This document shows, one piece after another, positions 53,653 through 64,000 of a stretch of 64,000 nt of DNA. The DNA is taken from contig OX344752.2 in assembly GCA_947034885.2 (NCBI GenBank), positions 22,033,386-22,097,385 on the forward strand, given 5' to 3'. The translations under genes were made by a program, and so were the position numbers. The stretch comes from Thuidium tamariscinum (taxonomy: Eukaryota; Streptophyta; Bryopsida; Hypnales; Thuidiaceae). Below the pieces are notes generated by a model that was not told the origin of the DNA, made no database searches, and saw only the letters and a program-made list of their open reading frames with translations. The first letter of the stretch is position 1, and each line of letters starts with the position of its first letter.

Positions 53653-53870
53653 GGGAGAGGCACCCAATGGCGCACTTGCACCCAATGCCGTCCATTTCTA
53701 AATCATTCATTCATTCTAGAACAAAAATGTAGCGGGATTGTAGACTACTTATTGTTTTAGATCAAAAGAAATAAGCCATGTATTGCCTACCTACATTTAT
53801 AGCCTGAAATGATTATGTGCTGTAGAAACGGACGGCATTGGGTACAGGTGCGCCATTAGGTGCCTCTCCC
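53653..53870. mobile_element. 218-bp inverted-repeat MITE
   Basis: Terminal inverted repeats of almost 50 bp: left GGGAGAGGCACCCAATGGCG, right CGCCATTAGGTGCCTCTCCC, continuing inward through matching GGCATTGGGT and GGACGG blocks. The centre is AT-rich. Flanks give no convincing duplication. It is a non-coding hairpin element. Confidence 0.6.
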
Positions 53871-54199
53871 TTAAAGTTGGAGTACACTTCAATTGAATTC
53901 CAATGCAATTTGCAATTTCAAAATCAGTTCATTTTTTAGCACACTAAAGCTTCCTAAAATTGAATTTTTGAGTGAAAAATTTGTAACGTTTCTGGACCCA
54001 TTTGTTACATTGCATTGTAAAGTAAGGGCTGTAAGGGAAAAACACCCATTTCTATCCCTCTACCTATTCTTGAACCCTAGAATATCACTAAATCTATCCA
54101 TAAGCATTCATTAAAGTGTCTAACAAATGTTTAATTCTAATTTGCTGACGCAGTTGTAAGACACATGACATGTAATTTTCATTCATTGATAGCTGATTT

Positions 54200-54660
54200 C
54201 AACAGAGTTCAATTTAGGGTACACTTATAGGATGGTTCCAATGGGCTAGGGAACCAACTCTTTGAAAATTTATAGAAATTACATTGTAATTCCAATTTTT
54301 TTTTTAATATTCATGATTTTCACTCGCTAATACTATAAAAATATCATTTTTAGAAAAATATGCCTTCAACTATATTGAATTTCTTATTTGGACAGTTTTG
54401 GATGTTTCCACCATACAAGGTTCTCCTTTAACCCTTAAACCTCAAAGAGGACAATTTGTGTCCATAGAAAGAGAGAGAATCTTCCCTTGTAGAATGGAAG
54501 TGCAACTATTAATCCTCGGTTTTAGGGGTGGAAAGGGAAGATCTTCTACAAAACTTTCACTTCCAATGAATATATTTGGCTTTTCCAAAGTAGATGATGT
54601 CACACGGAATCAAAATGCATGATTTCCACGGTCACCAGTCCGTCATTCAAGGGTTAAGTG
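54200..54660. repeat. Dispersed repeat related to 18.74-19.21 kb
   Basis: A poly-T run followed by TTCATGATTTTCA, then TAATACT/TAATATT, a run of A/T, and a GGACAGTTTTGG or TGACAGTTATAGG phrase occur in the same order at 18930-19040. A TTAACCCTTAAACC tip at 54429 and CAAGGGTTAA at 54648-54654 suggest it may be another decayed TTAA element. Boundaries are uncertain. Confidence 0.35.
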
Positions 54661-55741
54661 TTGGGCGTCCTTACTTCAGATGCATAGTCTACAAAACATT
54701 TCGCCGAGTTTGATAGAACCTTTTTTTTTCTTCGAAGGAGAAAATTAATATAATCTCCCCAGCCCTGTCTACTCAATTCTCACAGTTCAGCCAGAACTTT
54801 CCAGTGTAGAAGCTCGTGGAGATTAGTTTATCACCAATCATGATATTCTCCATCTGCAAGAAAGCATAAAAACTTCCATTTCATGTATCGGACTTGTAGA
54901 ACAAGTCTGGTTTGTAGAACGTATTGTTTCAATCATGAACGTGTTTGATATATCCTTGTAATTTGGTTGAGAAGTGCGCATGCCACTCTACATTTTCGGC
55001 GTTCAAATTGCACCTGAATGACTCAATCTAATTAACAACTGTTGGAATCCAACTGAACAGAATTCCTCCATTATTTTGTAAGACTGAAGTCGCGTACGAA
55101 ATTGTCAGCTTTTGTTGACCCGTATCCCTGGTAGATTAAAACTAAGCACGGTCAAATAGATTCAAAATCTGTAGACTCACTTACAATGTTCTGGCATCCT
55201 ACATGTTTTTTTACAAAATGAAATTTCAGTTTCCCCTCGACAAGGAGGGTCGACACTGTTGCTAACACGACATAATGTGACTGCAGCATGAGGTTGAACC
55301 TCATTTGGATCCTCTTCACCCTCCGTACAACTACAGGAAGTCCAGGGCCCAATTTGAGCATTGCTGGAGAGGAAAAGAGAGTAAAAATCTCCTATGATCC
55401 TATATGACTGTTAAAACTAAGCAATTCCGACATTTCATATGATTTGTCATGACATTCAAACATGCAAATCAAAGAGCCCAACTATTTGATCTTTTTCCTA
55501 CCTAGTAATAAAATCATCTCGACGAATTTAGAAGTGGGTGGACAAGGACTCGGTGACTTAACCTTCGAGAACCAGGACATCATGCCAAGTCATTTCAGCC
55601 TTGAGTTTTGAATTTCCAAATCTGATCAAAGCGCTCACAATCATTACAAGGAAGGGTTATACGAGCTTCTGACCAGCTAAAGAGAGTGAGTGACACAGGT
55701 GCCTTGAAAACTTGGCATTTGATTGATGATCAAGGCGTGGC

Positions 55742-58700
55742 TCAGAAGCTGCTGGAGCGTTTGTGAAAGCCCCTGCTGTCATAGCTGAAATCCTCCTGGT
55801 GGAAGTGCCCCTGCCTCATGTTCATGTCCGTCATCACATCTAAGGCTCTCAAGTGGGGAGCCGCCGTCCCTAATCGAATTGCTCGTTGCTGGTCAGCTAT
55901 GGTCTTCGCCAGTAACGAGTAGGGCGAGTGCCCTCCTTGCTCAAGGACGGCAAAAGCGTTCTTCACAGCTGGTGGGGTTGAGGAAGTGCTTGGTTGGGGC
56001 CTCAGCCACTTCTGGAGCTCCAATACTGTGAGGCGCAGCTCGCCGGCGCTTTCGTTCCCTTGTGCTTTGAGTCGTAATCGTCTCAATAGTGCTGCTATTG
56101 CTTGACCAGTCCTGTTCACGAAGAGGGATAACAATCATGTATCAGAAAATGGATAAATATGGACGAGTTTCAATATGTTTTGTAAATATCAATTGTTTGA
56201 GAAGAACGAACAAAATGCAAAGTCACCCGTGATTTGTGCAATATTTCTACAGATAGTGATGACACACGAGAGCCTCAAATTAATGTCATGGCCATTTGAG
56301 AGAGGGAAGTACGCACTTATTAGCTATAGTCAGTGAAATTTGGCCTCCTTTAGGCCTGTAAGTCTCCTTCTTTTCTACATGTAACTTGATGGTTACTGCT
56401 GGTACACGTGCACCTGGACAAACACACAAACAGACAACATCGCTTAGGCAAACATCTACTAAAATTGGAGAGCACGGTTTCCAGCCCACTTCTGAATGCA
56501 TATTGGAAAATGATCACTGGAAAAAGAAGAAAAGGATTACAAGGGATGGAAAATCTTCTGCGTTCAGTAAGATGGGTTCAAATACTTCTGGTGTTTCAGT
56601 GAAATGCAATATTACCTGCAGCGTGCCGTTGTGTGAGGCCCTTCAGTACGGTAAGCAAGCAAACCTGTCGAATCAAGGAAATGATTCAGAAGGCATCGAG
56701 ATAAATTACGATAAGCCACTCAATATGTCAAAACCAACAAAAGCAAAATACTTCTTAAAGGGATTCCAGGAGGAATGTGTCTTTTTCATTTCTTCCAGTC
56801 AAACCTGAGGAAACAAGGACCAATAAATACTTCACATGTAGGGGGAGCAAAACAGTACCTCAGCTACATATACAGGCATCAACTCCGCATTAACGACAAT
56901 TGGCTGAAGAGTGGTATAATTAAACGTAGGCGCAATACTAAGAGCCGATGCCTCCTGCAGTACCAATTAGGATGAACAGTAAGTAGCTGCCTAATACCAA
57001 AAGAGGCCTTTGCTGAGCCTCGAATAGGGATTTCACCCTTGGTTATGTGTATGCGTATAAACACGCCTAGAACAAACCTATTCAAGTACTCTCCTTTAAC
57101 TTCTAATACCATCTCTGAGTTACAAACAGATTTGTGCTTCGAAAACAAATAGTTGTGTAATCTGGGAGCTTGTCGGGAGCTTGGGATTCCAGATTTTCAA
57201 CTGTATTCTCTATAGCCACTTATGAGAAGCTTATTTAGCGTTCTCTATGAGTTCCCCAAAGCGTTGCTCAAGATGAAGATAAAAATGATCCAAAGTATGC
57301 CACCAATACATAATGACAAGAATCACAGATTCTTTGTAATCCGTGTAGCCTATTCCGTCTTCTTGAGGATCAATATTGAATCCACAGATTAACGACAACG
57401 TTAACGTAGTGAACGCGCTTTTTTACTGTCTAAGAAGTGAGAGATGGTACCTCAAAGAGTGCAAGAGCACGGGGATCGTAAATGCCAAAGCCATTAAAAG
57501 ATGTCGAGTGGACCGGTGGTGTCTGAGGTTGAGCGTAACCAGTGGGGTACTGGTAGGGATTGTCGTCAAAGCCAGCCGAGGCACTTCTCGATATTTCTGG
57601 CTTGCGCAAGCAGCCCACCAACCGGGAGAGAGACTCAATCGTTGGACGTGCACCTGCTTCTATGGTTTGGCGATAGATCGCGAGGGCCCATGTCAACCTA
57701 CAAATGGTGGCATTTTCAGGAAGTGAGTTATTCCCATTGAAAATATTGAAAACACGGAACTCAATTCAGATGGAAAAATGGTTCCTCCTTACACTTAGAT
57801 TTTGAAACAGAGTGACCGAATCTATGCTCTTTGACCACCATCTTAGACTACAAACTTGCACAGTAAGCTTTTTCCTTACTCTGAGATGAGTCCAAGAAGA
57901 CAAAAAACACAACGATAGTATAAGGTCACTCATGAATTTGGTAATAAATAATACATACCAGGCTCTCGTACTCTAATCGTGGAACTACACTAAATTGATT
58001 GTCATATAGAAGAACCACCACAACGAATCAGAATTCATATGTTATGAGTATCACAAATAGGGTAATACCATTGATCTCGTGGGGGAATATTGCTTAAATC
58101 AACAGTAGGAAGCATGGTGAGTGAAACTTTTGGCGCTGCTGCAGAGTTTTGAATTTGTAGTAAGCACAATCCTGTCGACAAAACACAAAGCAATATGTAA
58201 TTCCTGCTTCTTTGAAGATGAAGTTTCTCCTAAAGAAAATAGAGTTTTCATTTAAGGTTGCGCATATGTAGATAAGTGACAAGAATTACTTTATCAGACA
58301 CGAACATTAGGGAACAGGAATACTCATTTACCAAATCAAAGTTATGGATTGAAAAATCTCTGCTACCTAGACGTTTTAAATACACGAACAGAAAAGATAG
58401 ATTAGAACAGCAGCAGCACTCTACTTTAAAATTGAAAAAAACTAAAACCTCAAGAGAAAGTCCTAGTCATGACTTTCTCCTAGAACCAATCCCGGAGCAG
58501 TCCAACTCACTGATTTAGATAAACTTCCAGGCAATGGAGTTAGTGACACGTACCAGTGATGCTGTCACAAATAGTTACGTTTGGCTTAATGCCCTCTGCC
58601 CTAGCATTCATGAACAGATCAAGGGCCATGTCCGCTTTCCCCTCCCTGCACACCCACTTGAGATCTTAACAACTCTCTAGTACACTGAAAATGTTACAAA

Positions 58701-61700
58701 TCCTAGGTCTGCGAAGGACTCAATCCTGAAATACCTCCGGCCACGAGGAGAAATTAATAGAGCAAAATTACTTGTCCATCTCTTCATGTAATGTATGAAC
58801 ATTCCCTTAACTCATATCTGATCATGCAGATTGGACCAAAAGTGGAAGAGTTCCTTACTTTTCGCAAGCCTTCAACAGGATACTGTACGTAATTTGGTTG
58901 GCCATTATCCCTATTTCTTTCATATCTTTGAGAACCGAATATGTATGATCAAATTGCTTTGCTTCACCTGAGCAAGAAAATACCATATGTTAGTGGCAAG
59001 ACAGTGCTGCAGATTGGAAAAGGTCTAAGACGAATTGGAACATTAAAGTTGCACGTTGTCGGACAGATATTCTAAAATTGGAGTAAAATTAATTTCTATA
59101 CACTAGAGAAAAATCACAGATTTTGTCGATGAGTTCTCAATTTGTTCCCCAAAAGACAATATATATTATTCTCCATGTGTCATTTTGATGAAGAAGGGCT
59201 AGGATCCACAAACTATGCCACATGTGATATACAATCTTCTGGTGCCAGTGAGCAAGCTTTGATTGGACATAGGACTCTTAGAACACATGGGACACAGAGA
59301 ATATGTCAGGCAGAGAACATAAAGCCGGATGGCAATATCATACATAAGTTTCCTGTTATACAAGCATAAAAGAAAATACTGGAGAAACAGCAACCGGATG
59401 AATAACTTACAAAGAGCTGTCATGAGAGCATTAAACGTTGACACTGTTGGCCGCACTCCCGAAGAACGGATGTTTTCGTACAAATTAAGTGCCTTCTCCC
59501 AATCCCCTAGCTGCATGAAGCACCAAAGAAACCAATGAAGGTACAGCGCACGATGTCCGAACGCCAGAGGATCTTCCAATGTTCAAATTTGCTGATTTAC
59601 GCCATGAAATTGGAACAAAATCTCTTTGAACGAAAGTCATAGACCAATTTGAAGGTATTTTTAATTGAGTTTTCCTCATCGAAGCAAGGCATTCAAAATA
59701 CGAAATACCACAGAGAAACCAGGAGCCCCTTCAATAAAACACTGGTGTCACATAGCAATAATTAAAGTTTTAGGTTGAGAGCAAAGAGACGACTTTTGAT
59801 GAATTACATTACTGCACACCCCCATGAGAGAGCTGTAGACAATCGCTTTGGGCTTTATGCCCTCCTTCTTCATGTTGTCGAGAATGCTGAAGGCCTTTTC
59901 AATGTCTTTGGAATGACCAGCAACATCTACCAACGCGCTGAAAAATACCTGCTCAAAGGAAAATTAACCTAGCAGTGATTAATACAACATCCTTTGTTCT
60001 CAGCATCGACATAAAATTATTTCAAACTACCCGCAACATGAGAACCGAAGAAACACTTATTTGATATAGGAGAACCTCACAATCCAAAGATAAGCTTAAG
60101 GTACCTGATCTGGTTTCACTCCATCCTTCTTCAAATCATCATACACCGTCAGAGCGTAATCCAGGTCACCTCTGAGACTGCATGCATGCACAGCAGCAGT
60201 GTAGCATTCGGGAGAACCTATCAGATTGCTTTCGCGCATGCTCTGATAAACTTCAAGGGCTTTGTCCACCTGTAACCATAAAAAATCACATTGCGTCAGA
60301 TCGCCTGTGTCTGTTCGTGAAGTGTGGTCTCAACCGATTCAAATAAATCATTGTGAGCTAGTCTCATCATCAGAGTACATCAACTAAACATTGTTCAGAT
60401 TCAAGACAACGTGCAACTATTGATCAGAAACACGATTTCGGATGGTACCTCTCCTCCACGGGCACAAGCAGAAATAAGAGCACCATAAGTGACGTGATCT
60501 GGCTTCACAGGTGTTGCTTCCGATTTCATGTCCGTCAAAACATCAAATGCCCTTTGAACAGCTCCAGCCCGGCTACAAGCATGTATGAGTGTATTGAATA
60601 TAACTCGGTCGGGCTTCACGTCCTGCATACACAATATTCAGAACTTAACTTATCCAAGTTAATTCACATCCAAAAAGAATATCTTGGTAGACAAGCATTT
60701 AAAACTATGGTTTGGTAATTCAACGATCACACACCTGAGGGAAAGTGTAAGATCAGATGAAAGGTTTAAATCCTAAAGGACCGAGAGACCTAAATTGGAC
60801 CTCACGCTTTTTTCAGCAGCTTCGAGTAGGTCATATAGAGATTTCTTGGAAAAAATTATTCATTTAATTCCCAACAAAAGTCAAGTTCTTCAGTGATAAA
60901 AATTAGCTTGAGCTGGATTATAATATTCACAACTAGATCAATCGAAATGGACATTCTAAAACCATAAATCTTTGGTCCTTCGAGGGTCAACGAACATTAC
61001 CTTCGATATCATTATACCATAGGCACCAAAGGCTTTGGGCAATTGCCCAGCACGAGCACACCCATCAATCATGGCTCCGAAAGTATGAACGTTGGTTTCA
61101 ATTCCATTCAACTCCATTTCGTGGTATATCTGCCACGGAACGAACACTCTTTGAGAGACACCCATTGTGCAAGGTTGGAAGCTAACAAGCTGAGTAACTG
61201 CTAAGCCAACGATGACTTGTTATGCCCATTTTCAAAGAGATTATTCAGTAATCAAGACTCCTTCCTGTACTTAAATGTCAACAGACCAACAGAAAAGGTT
61301 CGTCGGTTCACACCTGAAAGAGAAGGTCCACTTTTCCGGCTTTCGAGCATGCAGAGATAAGCGTCGTGTAGAACATGCAATCCGCTTTCAAACCACTGTT
61401 TTCTAATAAAGCAAGCACCCGCAATGCTCCTGTCAAGCAAAATGTTTCAGGTTAATATTCCCTCTCCATTGCAAAGTCTCCAACGACCACCAGAAAAAAT
61501 AAACCGGCTTGAGCAAATCCTGACATCAAAGTGGCCTCAACTTGGTCTTCTTATTCACGTGCGATTCAAAGGAATAAACGAACCGCTCACCATCGATATC
61601 TTTTGCATGACAACAGACAGACAGGAGCATTGTGTAATGGTGTAACGTGGAATAAGGTCGCATCAGCTTCACAAAAATGAATGCATCTTCCACAGATCCT

Positions 61701-63026
61701 CTGGTTTTGCACGCATCATAGAATCTCGAGTGATTCACCTACACCAAACGATGCTCCAGTAAGCCTCTCATCTAATCCAATTCCTTGATCTCATCGCCAT
61801 TATAATCATCTCACAAGCCCCAGAAAATTTGAAAAAAATAACCTTAACACGGGTAACGAAAGTAGAGCGATCAGTGTAACAGCATCCACATTACCTTCAT
61901 CGAACCGAGTTTCCCCACTTTATCCACTTCTCTCAACAGCACAAGACAGTCCTTGATCCTGCACCATTCAATCCTCCAATTCAATTCAAAACTGCGCATT
62001 CAGACTAAACTACTCAACTAACGTAAAGTCTTCATTCACCACTAAGTAAGCGAGAGGTTCCCTTCACCACAGTTGAACCTTGAACCTTTTCCTATAACAA
62101 TCTAGAAACTTGCACCATCTACAATTTTGCACATTTATTTTGTGGGAAGGTAATAACCAATATCACAGAACGAAATGAGAAGAGATTTAGTATTCTCACA
62201 CTTAGAACAAATGAAAGCTCCCCTGTACGGTCAAAGGAGCCTCTAATGTACTGTATGGGTAATGAAGTCTCTACCTTACTTAACTGAAGACCTAAACAGG
62301 GGTTTCAGTGATTGCATTTGCATTTGAGGGTTTAGCTCAGAAGCCTGCCAAGGATTGAAGTGACGAATTCGGCAAATACCTGCCCGCCCTCAACAAGGAC
62401 GCATACAAATCGACGTAAAACTTGATGTTAGTCTCCGGTTTCAACGGCAGAACTTCAGCAATGGACGCCGGGAACACGCGTCCCCCCTTGCGCTCCCGTT
62501 TCTTCGCATTGGCAGTACTACTGCTCCCCAATTTCGGTCTCAATCGCGTAGCTGAAGCATCAACTTTCACCCAAATCTTGCGCCGCACAGAAGAGTTCCT
62601 CCCATTACTCTTGTCCACCACAGAGTCATAATCTAAAGCCTCCAAATAGTCTTGCGTAAACAGAAATTCCTCCACGAGCTCCCTCCCTGCGCTTGAATTC
62701 CCATTCAGGGTTCCATTACGAGGTCTCTCCACCCCTAAAGTCCCTGATGCCCCTGCCCCATTCAGATTCTCCGACGCGACGTAACCATTCTGGAGCTGCT
62801 CTGAGGAAGAAGACGACGACGACGAAGATTCGTGTTGCAGATGTTGTCGACTGATAGTCACATCCTCCCGGAGCGTCGCGAAGCTTATCCTCGACCACGT
62901 GCACCGCGCACCGCTTGAATTCGACGGGTGGAGAATCCTTGACGGGAGGAGTAACGACGGTGGGATGATAACGGTGGACGACGGCAACGCGCACAAGCGC
63001 AGTCGAAGGGAGGAGCTCGAAGCCAT
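55742..63026 (-). CDS. MRL1: MRL1, chloroplast PPR protein for rbcL mRNA
   Basis: I resolve 17 exons, all phase-consistent: 62380-63026, 61895-61958, 61591-61738, 61314-61429, 61001-61129, 60449-60622, 60105-60269, 59808-59948, 59411-59510, 58859-58967, 58554-58645, 58069-58171, 57451-57697, 56859-56954, 56616-56664, 56317-56413 and 55742-56111, giving 948 aa. I start at MASSSSLRLRLC (ATG in GCAGCCATGG); upstream in-frame ATGs at 63101 and nearby are possible. The N-terminus is a Ser-rich chloroplast transit peptide. The central PPR array carries MRL1 hallmarks: HTFGAMIDGCARAGQLPKAF, GAYGIM, VKPDRVIFNTLIHACSRAGA, VFFSALVDVAGHSKDIEKAF and VYSSLMGVCSN. The C-terminal domain ends with TGQAIAALLRRLRL, LELQKWLRPQ and QQRAIRLG. 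MRL1 stabilises the 5' end of plastid rbcL mRNA in Arabidopsis and Chlamydomonas. The C-terminal tail after QQRAIRLG is longer than I recall for Arabidopsis. Confidence 0.95.
60758..60989. mobile_element. Decayed TTAA-type element in an MRL1 intron
   Basis: Inside the intron between 60623 and 61000, a left tip TTTAAATCCTAAAGGACCGA and a right tip TCTTTGGTCCTTCGAGGGTC resemble mutated forms of the TTAACCCCTAAAGGACC element end in inverted orientation, about 230 bp apart. The match is imperfect and the call is tentative. Confidence 0.35.
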
Positions 63027-63445
63027 GGCAGCAGTACTCACACCATGGCTACAAGAGCACATTGCCTGCCCAACCAAATCCTCCCGCCACACCGTGACCA
63101 AACCAAAAATCCAAGTTGCTCACTGTTTTCTCAATCCCTCAGCGACGACATCATCGCAGAAAGCACCACGTCGTCGCCCCAATTCGAAGCGAAAGTGTTC
63201 CAAGCCCGAGCGCGAGAGCGATTGGGGATTGCGTGGGGAATGTGGAGTCGTAGAATTGGAGGATTGTAACTCAGGGGAAACCGAGTGATTTCGGTGTGGA
63301 ATTGAGAGGAGTTCGGCGTGTTGGGGTGTGTGTAGCGGTGATGTTCATCATCGGAGGTGATGGGCTCGTCGCGTTGTTGCGAGCAGATCACGCAACGCTG
63401 TAGGAGCGCCTTCCGCTCCTCCCCAAGCCTCTCATCCCGGACCAT

Positions 63446-63475
63446 CCATCGGGTCGGGTCGGGTCGGGTCGGGTC
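63446..63475. repeat. Pentanucleotide repeat (CGGGT)n upstream of MRL1
   Basis: Five consecutive CGGGT/GGGTC units lie about 430 bp upstream of the MRL1 start in GC-rich DNA. The G-triplets are spaced as in potential G-quadruplexes. Function unknown. Confidence 0.5.
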
Positions 63476-63529
63476 GCACGGGGATGGCCCTACGTTTCGA
63501 CGGGTGGGAGGGTCCGCCAATCACTTTTA

Positions 63530-64000
63530 CACTTTTGGACGAAAATGGTGGCGGGCGTTGGATGAGATTCGTTCTTTTGAGTAACGATTGTTTATCTGCA
63601 GCCTGAGTGCATTCCTGGAACTTCTTCGGGTGTTTTTTGAAATTTTCAGATTTTTTTGAGATGGGTTTCAGGACTGTAAGCTTAATATAAACCTTAGTTC
63701 TGGTGTTCTTGGCAGCATGTCATTCAATCACGTTTGGAGGGACATTAGCGATTAGATGAGTTTTAAGGTAAAACAGACCAAATAAGGAGTTTGCCCTCAT
63801 GTCACTGCTGAAATCTTCTCATTTTTTTTCCCACATGTGGGCAAGTGATAGAAATGATGAGAGTAGTTGAAACGGAGGTAGAAGGTCCTATAATGGACCA
63901 TCTAAGGGCTGAAATTGAATTTTGGGGAGGTGAAACATCTTGAAACAATTTTCAGTATATTTTCCTAGAAAGACAAGTGGAATTGACATCTAACCCAAGT
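63530..64000. other. Spacer at the window end
   Basis: Upstream of the MRL1 promoter region I see no gene, element end or RNA. Confidence 0.35.

Overview
The window is nuclear DNA of a plant-lineage organism. Its genes are split by many short GT-AG introns, and the gene set is typical of Viridiplantae: chloroplast MRL1, a PPR protein with an SMR-like tail, plant-type THO3/TEX1, SDP6 glycerol-3-phosphate dehydrogenase, a WEX-type exonuclease and monodehydroascorbate reductase. The low gene density, very AT-rich spacers and many small DNA transposons would fit a streptophyte alga or a bryophyte. I cannot name the species.

Layout. 1-10.1 kb: no gene; a nest of TTAA-flanked, CCCCTAAA-ended repeat elements plus a 69-bp tandem array. 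10.7-18.1 kb (+): a 48-bp minisatellite, then an intron-rich PPR gene with a divergent SMR-like C-terminus. 20.5-24.6 kb (-): a complete seven-exon WRN-type 3'-5' exonuclease gene with a TTAA element just upstream of its start. 25.3-28.3 kb: nothing convincing. 28.4-30.8 kb (-): SDP6, two GC-rich exons and one intron. 31-33.7 kb: SDP6 upstream region with a telo-box and a hairpin MITE. 33.8-37.6 kb (-): THO3/TEX1 in 11 exons, the last intron probably GC-AG. 39-40.5 kb: repeats. 41.0-44.5 kb (-): a broken gene for a DUF3504/Crypton-type tyrosine recombinase. 44.6-45.6 kb: another TTAA element. 47.3-52.2 kb (+): a truncated monodehydroascorbate reductase pseudogene carrying a CACTA MITE and a 731-bp hAT-like insertion. 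52.8-54.7 kb: further inverted-repeat elements. 55.7-63.0 kb (-): MRL1, resolved into 17 phase-consistent exons encoding 948 aa.

The intact genes are not an operon or pathway cluster. They are independent housekeeping genes: plastid RNA maturation (both PPR genes), mitochondrial glycerol oxidation (SDP6), mRNA export (THO3) and DNA processing (exonuclease). They are separated by transposon-rich DNA. The most unusual material is the mobile-element layer: a piggyBac-like family of non-autonomous elements, a decayed tyrosine-recombinase gene, and several hairpin MITEs whose ends and target-site duplications can be read directly.
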